DNA of 64,000 bases. It comes from Sthenelais limicola (lineage: Eukaryota > Annelida > Polychaeta > Phyllodocida > Sigalionidae). The first letter of the stretch is position 1. The number at the start of each line of letters is the position of its first letter. Below the pieces are notes generated by a model. It did not search any database. It was not told the DNA's origin and saw nothing but the letters and a program-made list of their open reading frames with translations. The stretch covers positions 153,925,517 through 153,989,516 of the forward strand of contig OW804095.1 in the NCBI GenBank assembly GCA_942159475.1. Reading direction: 5' to 3'. A program made the translations under genes and the position numbers. Below are positions 1-11,065 of this stretch, piece after piece.

Positions 1-835
1 TGTATATTCTATACTAGAGCTAGTTGATGCACTACATGGTGTATATTCTATACTAGAGCTAGTTGATGCACTACATGGTGTATATTCTATACTAGAGCTA
101 GTTGATGCACTAGATGCTGTATATTCTATACTAGAGCTAGTTGATGCACCACATGCTGTATATTCTATACTAGAGCTAGTTGATGCACTACATGGTGTAT
201 ATTCTATACTAGAGCTAGTTGATGCACTACATGGTGTATATTCTATACTAGAGCTAGCTGATGCACTACATGCTGTATATTCTATACTAGAGCTAGTTGA
301 TGCACTACATGCTGTATATTCTATACTAGAGCTAGTTGATGCACTACATGGTGTATATTCTATACTAGAGCTAGCTGATGCACTACATGCTGTATATTCT
401 ATACTAGAGCTAGTTGAAGCACTACATGCTGTATATATATTCTATACTAGAGCTAGTTGATGCACTACATGCTGTATATTCTATACTAGAGCTAGTTGAT
501 GCATTACATGCTGTATATTCTATACTAGAGCTAGTTGATGCATTACATGCTGTATATTCTATACTAGAGCTAGTTGATGCATTACATGCTGTATATTCTA
601 TACTAGAGCTAGTTGATGCACTACATGCTGTATAGTCTATACTAGAGCTAGTTGATGCACTACATGCTGTATATTCTATACTAGAGCTAGTTGATGCACT
701 ACATGGTGTATATTCTATACTAGAGCTAGTTGATGCACTACATGCGGTATACTCTATACTAGAGCTAGTTGATGCACTACATGGTGTATATTCTATACTA
801 GAGCTAGTTGATGCACTACATGCGGTATACTCTAT
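1..835. repeat. Minisatellite, 39-bp unit, about 21 copies (TR1)
   Basis: The unit begins TGTATATTCTATACTAGAGC and repeats every 39 bases with 0-4 substitutions per copy. Common variants are C/G just before the unit junction and a GTT/GCT change in the second half. One unit near 425-440 carries an extra TATA. The array is cut by the left window edge, so its full length is unknown. Because 39 is divisible by three, both strands stay open (13-residue repeats such as YSILELVDALHAV). I see no sign that this is a protein. Confidence 0.97.
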
Positions 836-1781
836 ATTAATGCTCTGGCTATAGAGGAAGGTCTGACACAGGCCACTCCACACACAGGACCTGGCAGGGA
901 ACTCATGAATATCTTGATGGTGTAGTAAACACTATATGGTTGTTATGCTTCTGTCCATCTTTCTGTATCAGTCTAAGTTTAGCTCAGAGTCCCGTGATAT
1001 CAGTCTAAGTACAGTAGGAATAAAAGCACATTAGGACAGAGTCCTGTGATGTCAGTCTAAGTTCAGTTAGAATAAAAGCACAATGTATTTGATTTTGTGT
1101 ATTTTTGGAGAATTTTTTTGTAATTTTGTGTTTGAACATGTCATGTCATGCATAGGACACTGTCCCGGGTGTGTGGTTTTAATGTCTGCAAGATTATCTT
1201 GATTGCAAAGTTTATTACCTTTTATATTATTGATAGTTGTTAGATGGTAAATTGCTATGTATGTGATATTTCAAATTATTTACGTTTCTATGATTTAATT
1301 CAGCTTGTACATAAAATAGTATATTAATTACATAATGCCCTCGTTGCATAACAGATTCTTATGCAACGGGGGCAATGTCTTGCTGAATAAAAATCTCAAG
1401 ACCAACATTAGCTCAGAGTCCCTCACAAACAAAGCCCTTTCTAACCTGACCTTATACACCGTCCAGTGGGGGTAGCAAGCGCCCGGGAGTTGACCACTTA
1501 ACAGGAGTGACCACACCTCCACCTCCCTCTCCGCACCTATAGAGGTGATTGGGCAGTTCTAACTGACCATCTAGACTTGCAAACTGACCACTCCTGCCCC
1601 ACAAAACGCCCCCTAGTGGTCCAATATTCAAGTAAACTCAATATAGGCTGAGTGATGGCTGTAGCTATGGTAACCGGGTTTTGGCGCCAAAATGTGATCT
1701 AGTCTACCTCTCATTAAATCAAGGTTAAAAGCAGGGCCTGGCTCCAGGGTGGCTTCTCCAGGGTGGATTCCTTCTACATGT
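836..1781. other. No gene seen; short duplication and one CTCF-like site
   Basis: AT-rich unique sequence. Positions about 978-1082 hold two diverged copies of a unit of about 62 bp sharing CAGTCTAAG and GAATAAAAGCACA. Positions 1500-1625 are more GC-rich and include a CTCF-like site, listed separately. Open frames here are short and unremarkable. Confidence 0.7.
1607..1620 (-). promoter_or_regulatory. CTCF-like motif
   Basis: The minus strand reads ACCACTAGGGGGCG, matching the CCASYAGRKGGCRS core known for bilaterian CTCF. The match is by eye. Occupancy is inference. Confidence 0.45.
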
Positions 1782-2008
1782 GGGGCAGATTTTCAGAAAA
1801 TGTACAATTGGCAGCTGTACACATTCAGGAAATCCTCCTAAATTTGGCTGAAAAATGAAGAATACCGGGTACATATTTAGTATCGCATACATATAAAGAA
1901 TCAGTTCTCTTATGTTAAACTGCATTTTGAAGCTCATTTTAGTTTTAGATATGGGCTATTTGAGAGGATTGGTGAAGGCGAATTGTACATTTTCTGAAAA
2001 TCTGACCC
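1782..2008 (+). mobile_element. M1 element, subfamily B
   Basis: Both TIRs are present, the left with one substitution in GGGTCAG. The 4-bp TSD ATGT is perfect (1778-1781 and 2009-2012). The interior matches subfamily B (GGGTATATCTGAGTATATTT-like core, CTGCATTTTGAAGCTCATTT). No coding capacity. Confidence 0.93.
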
Positions 2009-2035
2009 ATGTACACATGCCATGGGGATCTTCTA

Positions 2036-2361
2036 CAAATGTGATGTGTCACAGGAAGATGAGTCACAATGCTAAAAATGGGTTTTGAGATACCATCATG
2101 TATGAAAAGATGAGATGAAGCCGATTTTAAGGATTGTAAACATTTGGACATTAATAAGTATTTTAAAATTTTAAAATTTATATTTTCGTTTTTGTAGATT
2201 AAGATTTGCAATATATTTCATACATTGTCTTGAAATTGGGTACATTTATTCATACACGTTAAAGCACTAGATATCCCCAAAATGAGAAATTCCTACAAAC
2301 AGATCTTGTGGAAAAAACAGTTCTGACTTGTGACTCATTCTCCTTTAACACATCACACATG
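2036..2361. mobile_element. M4 element, diverged copy
   Basis: The left end reads TGTGATGTGTCACAGGAAGA and the right end is its inverted counterpart, ending AACACATCACA. The interior shares GAGATACCATCAT and GAAAAGATGAGAT with other M4 copies. It begins 28 bases after the M1 copy to its left. Non-coding. Confidence 0.8.
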
Positions 2362-3207
2362 TGCAATATTCCAGGCTGAAATACAGTGAGATTCTAGAAT
2401 GATATGTTATGGGTTATAGAAAAGTTGCTGACATTGTTTAAAGTATTTCATTTGCAAGGTCTCTGTGTAGGGATGGTTGTCTTGGTATGCGGCACCTTAA
2501 GGCATTTGAATTGGTGTCTAATTCCCAGGCAGTGCATTGAATATATGCTTGCGTTTCTAAGGTAAAAAATCTATAGCCTTCATAGCAATATTGATATGCC
2601 AATGATATTGCATGCAATCAAGTTGATGTACTACTTAGGTGTATAGGCACCATACACATGGCAGTTCTTCAACTGGTTGAATTATATAGCGAGGAATGTA
2701 TGGACTTTTTATTCAGATTTTGTTGTTATGATATGCTGTAATATGCTATGACATGTCCTTACAACAATAAGAATATCAGAAATGGATTCCCCTCTGCATT
2801 ACCATCATTTTGAGGTATCACATGACCATATATGTGGTTTTTTATGATTTTTTCCAGAAATGAGTGAAAAATACATATTATCTGTGGATATTTGGTTGTC
2901 ATGGTAACCACATTACTGTGACATGCAGGTAAGTGGGTAAAATGGATTGTCCTCTAAATTTCCATCATTTTGAGGTATGACATGACTATATATGTGTGTT
3001 TTATGATTTTTCTAAAAACTGAATGGCAGCCATTTTTTTTTTTTTTTTTTTGACAGGGAAGGAGTCAGATTTCAGCTTGCCAACAGTGATTTTCGTGTTC
3101 AGCACACCCAAATTAACAAGAAAAGTGCTGATGAACCTTTGTACTCAAAAATGCCTCTAGGAGTATTAAGAGTGATGTTTAGGTGGATTTTGCCTAGTCT
3201 ATATGGA
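2362..3207. repeat. Unique sequence with a two-copy repeat of about 160 bp
   Basis: AATGGATT..CCTCT followed by CCATCATTTTGAGGTAT occurs at 2781 and again at 2941, giving a 160-base spacing. Each copy continues into CATATATGTG and TTTTATGATTTTT. The second copy ends in a T homopolymer near 3031-3050. No gene is visible in the remaining AT-rich sequence. Confidence 0.7.
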
Positions 3208-3548
3208 GTATATGTTTTAGGAAAATAAGTCATAAGTCGCAAAAAATAGATTTTGAGGTACCATTATATTTGAAAAGATGAGATGAAGTTGATTCCAATG
3301 TTAGTAAACAGTCTAATAATCCAATACGTATTTCTAGATTTTAAGTTTGATATTTTCGTTTTTGAAAACAAAATTCCAATATTTCTGGGGGTCAATAAAC
3401 AGTAAATTAACTAAATGTAGTCCACATGAGGACCTTTAAAAACGAATAGATATATTACATAGATTGTCCTGAAATTTGACACATCAATTGATATAGCTAT
3501 AAGTGATAAACCCTAAAAGAATTAGAACATTCCAATAATGTGATCTTG
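3208..3548. mobile_element. M4 element, right end lost in gap
   Basis: The left end has GTTTTAGGAAAATAAGTCAT followed by AAGTCGCAAAA, the M4 terminal sequence. The interior matches the copy at 47988-48392. The right terminus would fall inside the N run. Confidence 0.8.
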
Positions 3549-3748
3549 NNNNNNNNNNNNNNNNNNNNNNNNNNNNNNNNNNNNNNNNNNNNNNNNNNNN
3601 NNNNNNNNNNNNNNNNNNNNNNNNNNNNNNNNNNNNNNNNNNNNNNNNNNNNNNNNNNNNNNNNNNNNNNNNNNNNNNNNNNNNNNNNNNNNNNNNNNNN
3701 NNNNNNNNNNNNNNNNNNNNNNNNNNNNNNNNNNNNNNNNNNNNNNNN
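3549..3748. other. Assembly gap (200 N)
   Basis: Exactly 200 N. The round size implies a scaffold gap of unknown true length. It interrupts an M4 copy. Confidence 0.99.
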
Positions 3749-4068
3749 TTTTCATGTTTGTCTGTAGATGGTTGAATCCTCACCATAATCATTAAATGTC
3801 CATACAAAGCAACATTGGACGAATCTAGCGCATTATCTAACACACTTACTTGAGTATTGTGGTTTATTATGAATCGCGCATAAGAATTCAAGAGCAATAA
3901 TATGTAGGGCCTAAAATTTATTATTATTTATACCAATTGGTGTGATAGAGGTTCATGATGGGGTTGAGACACACTCAGAGAAGTGGACACGTTGTAAAGA
4001 CACACGGAGCTTCTGACCAAATTTTATTTCAAGCGAGAAAAAAATGCCTTCCCTCCCCTCACAGAAGT

Positions 4069-4240
4069 TCCTGGGTCTACCACAAGGTGTCACTACTGCA
4101 TCTGTAGTAGGAGTTTCCGGTTCCGTCCCGCAGCGCCCCCTCGTGTCTCTGATCTATAACAAGAAAACTGTTTATAGGTGGCGCTTTGACCTGGTACTTA
4201 CCCCCGCCGCCAGGGGGTGTTTGTGCGCGCCACCTAGCGG
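4069..4240. promoter_or_regulatory. Cluster of five CTCF-like motifs
   Basis: Five matches lie within about 160 bp: 4080-4093 (+, CCACAAGGTGTCAC), 4132-4145 (minus, CACGAGGGGGCGCT), 4172-4185 (+, ends AGGTGGCGCT, 5' half weak), 4207-4219 (+, CCGCCAGGGGGTG) and 4227-4240 (minus, CCGCTAGGTGGCGC). The sequence is locally GC-rich in an AT-rich neighbourhood. The CTCF assignment is from the known consensus, and insulator function is inference. Confidence 0.5.
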
Positions 4241-4282
4241 CACAACCCGGAAGCCCTTGATGAAGCCTTTACATGGATCACT

Positions 4283-4380
4283 TGCGCATGCGCGTGATGA
4301 GAAATGTGCTCTGGCTCAGCCAATCAGCGCCCTGCATTTATTTACTGCTGGAGCTGCTTTCTCTTTCGGTTTCACTTACG
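4283..4380 (+). promoter_or_regulatory. Promoter-like motif cluster (NRF1, CCAAT, ISRE)
   Basis: TGCGCATGCGCG at 4283-4294 is a palindromic NRF1-type site. GCCAATCAGC at 4319-4328 is a CCAAT box. The minus strand of 4358-4377 reads AAGTGAAACCGAAAGAGAAA, containing GAAACCGAAA, the interferon-regulatory-factor element. A T/A-rich CATTTATTTAC lies between. Together with the CTCF-like cluster just upstream, this looks like a CpG-type promoter reading rightwards. It could instead be the promoter of a decayed LTR, as no gene follows. Confidence 0.4.
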
Positions 4381-4704
4381 GGCAAGCGTTGGGGCGGCGT
4401 TCTTGTCTTGCTGGAAGAAAAAACAAGCCTTGCTTTTGATTTTAAGGGAGGAAAGGACTTTGCTGGACTCAAAACACCATTTATCAGTTGGGCGCAAAGC
4501 TAGTGCTTGGCTGTTTGCTTTTAGACTTGGAAACTTTGCGAGCCAAAGTTTTATTTTGTGAAGAATTATTTTGTTTTGATGTAAACAGGGAAAACATCTC
4601 CTTATCCGTCCGTGCCATTCACCTGCCGCCAACTGCATCTATTATCGCTCATTCTTCTCTCGACCACACAAGCACAGCTCTAGATATGTGCAGCAATCAG
4701 TAGT
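4381..4704. other. Possible 5' transcribed sequence; no defensible ORF
   Basis: This moderately complex sequence follows the promoter-like cluster. Overlapping open frames of 70-130 codons exist in several frames (the longest from about 4044 to 4439), but they cover the motif cluster itself, disagree in frame and resemble no family I know. If transcription starts here, it may be a non-coding first exon. Confidence 0.3.
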
Positions 4705-4939
4705 GGGTCAGATTTTCAGAAAATGTACAATTCATCTTCACCAATCTTCTCAAATAAACCACATTTCAGACGAAAATAAAGTTCAAAATACAGTTCAACC
4801 TAACCAAACAGATTGCTAGAATCAATGCAATGCCAAATATACTCGAATTTACCTAGTATTGACCCAAGTGCAGCAGAATTCAGCAGAATTCATTAAATGT
4901 GTACAGCTGCCAATTGTACATTTTCTGAAAATCTGACCC
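4705..4939 (-). mobile_element. M1 element, subfamily A
   Basis: Complete 235-bp copy with both TIRs. Flanking tetramers are TAGT and AAGT, a one-mismatch TSD. A short AGCAGAATTC duplication occurs inside. Confidence 0.92.
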
Positions 4940-5550
4940 AAGTGTAGAGACAGGTGGAGAAGGGACCAGGCTTTATTGTATCAATGAGGCGCGAGAACTA
5001 GTAGTTAAAGGAACGGCAGCCCGGGGACAAACAAAAATGCTGATGTTATTTATAAAATATATTATATTCTGTTGGGCTAAAAATGGAGAACAATCAATCA
5101 AAGTTTGTAAGTTAAAGCAAAGTCTTCCGGCCCACAGCTTTAAGTGTGGAAGTATTGTCTATTCTTTTTTTATTATTTATTTATTTGACAGTATATATAC
5201 AATTTCATGATGTCGCCGTCAGACGGTGTTCCCACCACCTGCCTTATTAACTATACAAGTGTAACATTTTCATTCATACATCTTTATATCGTCATTGTCA
5301 ATGCGTTTGTCTATAATGCATTATATGTCTTCTATTGTTAGCCCACTATGGCTTTGTACGAAAGTCGCATATCACTGAGGGATGTTTTCGTGCAGTGCCT
5401 ATAAAATAATGCCGACACAACCAATACAGCTACAACTAAAATAACCAAATGAGAATCACATATAACCTTCCTATATCACAAATATTCCTTACAAAGGAAT
5501 TCACATCAAATACGCGCTTCACGCAGACATGAATTAGACCTGCTTTATAT
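4940..5550. other. No gene seen
   Basis: AT-rich unique sequence. The stretch 5160-5235 (ATTTATTTATTTGACAG then CATGATGTCGCCGTCAGACG) looks like the reversed 3' end of a retroelement, but I cannot name the family. Confidence 0.4.
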
Positions 5551-5785
5551 GGGTCAGATTTTCAGAAAATGTACAATTGGCAGCTGTACACATTTAGTAA
5601 ATTCTGCTAAATTAGGCTACAATTTGGCCAATACTAGATAAATTTAAGTATATTTGGCATTGCATTGAAGCTAGCAATCGGATTGGTTAGGTTGAACTGT
5701 ATTTTGAAGTTTATTTTGGTCTGAAATTTGGGTTATTTGAGAAGATTGGCGAAGTTGAATTGTACATTTTCTGAAATTCTGACCC
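5551..5785 (+). mobile_element. M1 element, subfamily A
   Basis: Complete copy. TSD ATAT at 5547-5550 and 5786-5789. Interior reads CTGCTAAATTAGGCTACAAT, then GGTTAGGTTGAACTGTATTT, typical of subfamily A. Confidence 0.94.
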
Positions 5786-5889
5786 ATATAGTTGTCGGCC
5801 TCAGCCCAACACAAATCCGAATATATTCGTAATAAGAGATTTCTACTATCCACTGTCACAGGTAAACCCGTTAATCTTACACACTGTGT

Positions 5890-7310
5890 GATTGTTCATG
5901 TTCCCTTTCCTCTCTTCATTCTTTCTTTCTCTCTATCTCTTCCCTCGCTTCTTTGCTTCCCTTTTCTGTCTCTCTCCTCCAATCTCCTCTCTCACCCACT
6001 CTACCAACTTCTCCCTCTTTCTCTACTCTCTCCATTCTCTATCATCTTTCCCTCTCACTCTCACTCTCTCTTGCCAGATTCTCTTCTGAGTATATATCCT
6101 CTGCTCTATCTTCTCTCTCTCCCTCTCCCCTCTTGCCTTTCCAGCTTTCTCCTCATGCATTCTCCCTTCTTTCTTCCCCCCTCTCCCTACTCTCGCCCCC
6201 CCCCCCATTCACCCCCCACACACACACACACTTTTCTCTCTCCCCCTCTCTCTACTCTCGCCCCATTCACCCCCCCCCCCCCCCCCACACACACACACTT
6301 TTCTCTCTGCCCTCTCTCTCTCATTCTCTCTCATTCTATGACATCCTTGCTCGACATTTTCCCTTTATGTTGTCTCCTCCTCCCCTCCCTCCTTCTCCCC
6401 CTCCCCTCCCTCCTCCCCTCCTCCCCTCCTCCCCCTCCTCCACTCCCTGCTTCCCTCCTCCCCTCCCTCTCCGTCCCTCTCCCCTCTATCCCTCCTCCCC
6501 TCCCTCCTCCCCTCCTACCGCTCCTCCCCTCCATACTTCCCTCCTCCCCTCCCTCTTCCCTCCTTCCCTCCTCCCCTCCTACCGCTCCTCCCCTCCCTCC
6601 TCCCCTCCTCCCCTCCTCCCCCTCCTCCACTCCCTGCTTCCCTCCTCCCCTCCCTCTCCCTCCCTCTCCCCTCTATCCCTCCTCCCCTCCCTCCTCCCCT
6701 CCTACCGCTCCTCCCCTCCATACTTCCCTCCTCCCCTCCCTCTTCCCTCCTTCCCTCCTCCCCGCCTACCGCTCCTCCCCTCCCTCCTCCCCTCCCTCCT
6801 CCCCTCCCTCCTCCCCTCCTACCGCTCCTCCCCTCCATACTTCCCTCCTCCCCTCCCTCTCCCCTCCTTCCTTCCTCCCCTCCTACCGCTCCTCCCCTCC
6901 ATACTTCCCTCCTCCCCTCCCTCTTCCCTCCTTCCCTCCTCCCCGCCTACCGCTCCTCCCCTCCCTCCTCCCCTCCCTCCTCCCCTCCCTCCTCCCCTCC
7001 TACCGCTCCTCCCCTCCATACTTCCCTCCTCCCCTCCCTCTCCCCTCCTTCCTTCCTCCCCTCCTACCGCTCCTCCCCTCCATACTTCCCTCCTCCCCTC
7101 CCTCTCCCCTCCTCCCCTCCTACTGCTCCTCCCCTCCCTACTTCCCTCCTCCCCTCCCTCCCTCCCCCTCCCCTCCTCCCCTCCTACCGCTCCTCCCCTC
7201 CTACCCTCCTCCCCTCCCTCTCCCCTCCTCCCCTCCTCCCCTTCTCCCCCTCCTCCCCTCCCTACTTCCCTCCTCCCCTCCCTCCCTCCCCCCTTCATCA
7301 ATCCCAACCC
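5890..7310. repeat. Polypyrimidine tract with a higher-order CCTCC repeat (TR2)
   Basis: About 1.4 kb in which the plus strand is almost only C and T. The first 450 bases are mixed CT with two (AC)n/C-run patches near 6195-6300. From about 6370 the sequence is built of CTCCTCCC-type blocks punctuated by CTACCGCTCC and CCATACTTCC, which repeat in the same order several times (for example near 6520, 6720, 6840, 6900 and 7020). Long proline/serine-rich frames here are composition artefacts. The tract could form triplex (H-) DNA. Confidence 0.95.
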
Positions 7311-8187
7311 CACCCTCCTTTCCCCAGTTTTTCCTTCACTCTCCCTAGCTCCCTTGATCTCTGTCTCCCCCAAGGCTAAATCCTGTTGCTCCTGTACTAC
7401 CGTTTCACCCGTTAAAACATGTTCTGTCGGCATGTATGGATAAAAGTACCAAAAACTTATCCTAGCCCAGGGCCTATGCCGCTTTTTGCCACCCAAATCA
7501 TAAACCTCTTAAGATTCAAGTCAATAAGGAAATGCTGCATTCTGAAGAAAGAAAAAAAAGTCCGTCCGAATTTAACTAAGCTTAAAACAATCTTGAAACT
7601 CTCGACAGAGAAATGGTGACTTTGCGATTCATTGTCGACCAAATTATCTCCACACATTTCTGCAAATGATAAATTTGATGACGGAAGTTTCTGCTATTGT
7701 GTTCCGTGTTTGCAATTTAGCAATTTGCAAAAATATCTAGCTCATGTATGGAAATATTATGAGAAGGAAATCACTTTAAACTCTATCCAGCAATCCTTTA
7801 CTTCCAACTCCCCTATTACTTATCATTCTCAGCTCCATAATTCCTAAATCAAGACCTATTCTGTGGCTGATACATGTCTGTTAATTATTATTTCTCACCC
7901 TCAACTGGAAAATCCTCAACTTCAGAAATATACTGTCTCATACAATTCCACTATTACTTCTCATTCTCAATCCCATAATTCTTCACTTCAGACATACCTA
8001 GTGTCTGATACAAGTCCCCTATAGGACCCCCGACCCCAACACCGCCGCCTGTCCAATAACTAGGCCATGTAATTACCATAGTTACGCAAATTATCCCTGG
8101 GTGACATCGCGGGTGTCATGAGGGATTTTGCTGTCACAAGTGACAGTGAGTGATTGGAGGAATGTCTGGGTGTTCCATCATGCTGTC
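7311..8187. other. No gene seen
   Basis: Unique sequence after the CT tract. Positions 7800-8010 contain several loosely repeated ATTACTTCTCATTCTC-like segments. Positions 8131-8148 are a near-palindrome around CTGTCACAAGTGACAG. No open frame resembles a known protein. Confidence 0.5.
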
Positions 8188-8240
8188 AACCAATCAGGCA
8201 CGACCCGGACGTCATCTGTGACGTCATGATTACGTCAATA
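8188..8240. promoter_or_regulatory. Three CREB/ATF sites with a CCAAT box
   Basis: CCAAT lies at 8190-8194. GACGTCA (8208-8214), TGACGTCA (8219-8226, the full palindromic CRE) and TTACGTCA (8230-8237) follow at about 11-base spacing, one per helical turn. Further single CRE-like sites lie near 8857 and 9352. No gene is seen immediately downstream. Confidence 0.45.
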
Positions 8241-8374
8241 AGAGGGTTGTTGGCACTGCTGTGATCTTAACCCATGGGTAGGGAGAGGTTCAGGGAGGAG
8301 TGTCAGTTTGTTTGAAGTTTGTTGGAGCATATCTTCACTGTACAGGACACCTGAAGCACGGCAAGGCTGCATTC

Positions 8375-8665
8375 CCTGCTAAACCCTTAAAGCTATATTC
8401 CCTGCTAAAACCCTTAAAGCTGCATTCCCAGCTAAACCCCTTAAAGCTGCATTCCCTGTTAAACCCCTTAAAGCTACATTCCCTGCTAAACCCCTTAAAG
8501 CTGTATTCCCTGCTAAACCCCTTAAAGTTGCATTCACTGCTAAACCCCTTAAAGCTGTATTCCCTGCTATACCCCTTCAAGCTGTATTCCCTGCTATACC
8601 CCTTAAAGCTGCATTCCCTGCTATACCCCTTAAAGCTGCATTCCCTGTTAAACCCCTTAAAAGAA
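8375..8665. repeat. Minisatellite, 27-bp unit, about 11 copies (TR3a)
   Basis: The unit is GCTGCATTCCCTGCTAAACC plus CCTTAAA. Copies differ by a few substitutions (CTGCAT/CTGTAT/CTACAT, CTGCTA/CTGTTA). It is the same unit as the array at 9529-9930. Nine-residue repeats in the open frames are a consequence of the unit length. Confidence 0.96.
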
Positions 8666-9528
8666 CATACTGCACTCAGTACAATGGTACCTCAATAGGT
8701 TCTTTTATTAAATAAAAACATACCTGTAGTTCAGAAATATCCCTAGTATCTATTACAACCTTGATGGAAGCATTTGAAATGTCCGAAATAGGCTTAATAC
8801 AAGATTCATGACTGCCGCCATTTGGGGGAATATTACCCAGAATCCTCCTTGAGTTTGACGTCATCAAGGCTGGATTCTAAGCAGATGCCGGCATCTGCCG
8901 GCATCAACCAAAGGCAGTGTGGGCGTGGTTGGGTAGCAGTTTGAATCATGTTTTCCTCCCTTCAAACCCCTAAAAAGCAATTTTTCTTACTAATATTGAG
9001 TGACATAGGCTATAACTAGAGTGTTATGGGGTTGTTTGAACTTAGATGGTTTGAAATGAAGCCTGTAGAGTCCCGAAAATGTTGGTGTATCTGTGAGCGA
9101 TAAGAGGGGGCGATACGAGTGTTGTCAGTTCCGGTGTTAGCAAGACTTTGTTTACCACTTACAGAACATCTTTTCTTTCATAACATCACACTTTAAAAAG
9201 TGAAATCTGCCCAGGAATAGCATGTAGAGATTCAGATCTAATGAGGACATGCCTATTTCTGCTTTATATCATTGCCAAAATGCCAGTAGGAGGAAAAGCA
9301 TGACCACGTTGCACTCGCTATGATAGCATAGAGGCAGGATTCCATCATGAGTGACGTCATGAGTCCTCCGAAGATGTCTGCCAACATTAAACATCATAAT
9401 CCAAGATTGAAATCCCTCCAGGACTCTTATTATTCACCATATTTATGTTCGAACCTAGCTGACATTGATTTTACATCAAGAAGTAGGGATAGGGCTATCA
9501 TTATACTGAAGGCGGTGCTTTCTTTTAA
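8666..9528. other. Spacer between the two 27-bp arrays
   Basis: Unique sequence of about 860 bp. It contains CAGATGCCGGCATCTG, a perfect 16-base palindrome at 8882-8897, followed by another CCGGCATC. It also holds two CRE-like sites. No gene is recognised. Confidence 0.6.
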
Positions 9529-9930
9529 AGCTGCATTCCCTGCTAAACCCCTTAAAGCTGCATTCCCTGTTAAACCCCTTAAAGCTACATTCCCAGCTAA
9601 ACCCCTTAAAGCTGCATTCCCTGTTAAACCCCTTAAAGCTGCATTCCCTGCTAAACCCCTTAAAGCTACATTCCCAGCTAAACCCCTTAAAGCTACATTC
9701 CCAGCTAAACCCCTTAAAGCTACATTCCCAGCTAAACCCCTTAAAGCTGCATTCCCTGTTAAACCCCTTAAAGCTGCATTCCCTGCTGACCCCCTTAAAG
9801 CTGCATTTCCAGCTAAAACCCTTAAAGCTGCATTTCCAGCTTAATCTCTTAAAGCTGCATTCCCTGCTGACCCCCTTAAAGCTGCATTCCCTGCTAAACC
9901 CCTTAAAGCTGCATTCCCTGCTAAACTAAG
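9529..9930. repeat. Minisatellite, 27-bp unit, about 15 copies (TR3b)
   Basis: Same unit as 8375-8665 in the same orientation (residue repeat KAAFPAKPL in one frame). A single GAGAGTGCAGCTTTAAG follows at about 9957, the reversed terminus of the M2 element family. Confidence 0.96.
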
Positions 9931-9934
9931 TCTG

Positions 9935-10454
9935 TAGTTGTTGACTGGTGATTACTGAGAGTGCAGCTTTAAGAATGATAGACTCAATCTGCTGCCCTCA
10001 TATAGTCTAGACAACTTCTTGTTGTTCTACAGTTCATTCATCATTTGTTGTACATCCATGCCTTGTATCAGTTATATTCCTTACACAGGCAAGTCTCATT
10101 ATTTAAGGCTTTAGGACTAACATTGATGGACTGACAGTGCACAAGCAGCCCCTCAATGGAGGTGATTAATCCCTTTAATCACTGCATTAGGTGGATATAG
10201 CCCAAGAATGATGTACCAAGCTTTACCCCGCTAGCATTCACCACCCCATAGACCAGCAGTAAACCCCCTGATTCACTAACCCCCCTATATATACCCTGTC
10301 AACCCACCCTGCACCCCCCTATATATACCCCCTCTACCCACCCTGCACCCCTTATCACACATACACCAGTCCACCCTAAACTATCCACTGTATACCACTG
10401 TATACCACTACATAAAGCCCTCCACAGCTCCTCCCTCCCTCCACAGTCTCAGGC
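9935..10454. other. No gene seen; short C-rich duplication
   Basis: Unique sequence. Positions about 10275-10352 contain two copies of CCCCCTATATATACCC followed by CACCCTGCACCCC, spaced about 45 bp. Confidence 0.55.
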
Positions 10455-11065
10455 TTTCTCTTCTCCTTCTCCTTGTCTCTCTACTCTCTTTCTGCTCTCC
10501 TTCTCCTCTCTCTTCTCTCTTTCGTTCCTCTTCCCTCTCTCTTCTTCCCCCGCCCCTCTCTTCTGCCCCTCTGTCTCTCCTTTTTCTCTCCTGTTTCCTC
10601 CTCTCTGTCTCCTTTTCTCTCTCTCTCAGATATCTCTAGTTTCTTGACGAATAGTCCTTTCCTCTCTCTCTCCTTCTCCTCCCTTTCCCCTCTCTTCTCT
10701 TCTGTCTCACCCCTTTCACACCCGGCACCTTATCCTCTCTCTCCCTGTCTCCCTCTCTCTCTTTTCTCTCCTCCCTCATTCCTCTCTCTCTCCTCCCTCT
10801 CTCTTTCCCTCTCTCTCCTCCAACTCTCTCCTTCCTCTCTCTCCTCCCTCTCCTCCCTCTCTCTCCTCTCTATCTCTCCTCCCTCTCTCTCCTCTCTCTC
10901 CTCTCTCTCCACACTCTCCACACTCTCTCTCATTCCTCTCTCTCTCTCCTCTCTCCTCGCTCTTCTCTCTCCCTCTCCCTCTCTCCTCCCTCTCTCTCCT
11001 CCCTCTCTCTCCTCCCTCTCTCTCTCCCTCTCTCTCACTCCATCTGTCTCTATCCATCCCCACAC
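10455..11065. repeat. Polypyrimidine (CT) tract (TR4)
   Basis: Plus strand is nearly all C/T, dominated by CTCTCTCC and CTCCCTCT blocks. Low complexity; open frames on both strands are artefacts. Confidence 0.95.

Noticed and set aside
4044..4439. 131-codon frame at the promoter-like region
   Set aside because: It overlaps the CTCF-, NRF1- and ISRE-like motifs, competes with other frames, and shows no family resemblance.
5792..7443. Proline/serine-rich open frames of about 500 codons
   Set aside because: Low-complexity translation of a CT tract in two frames at once.
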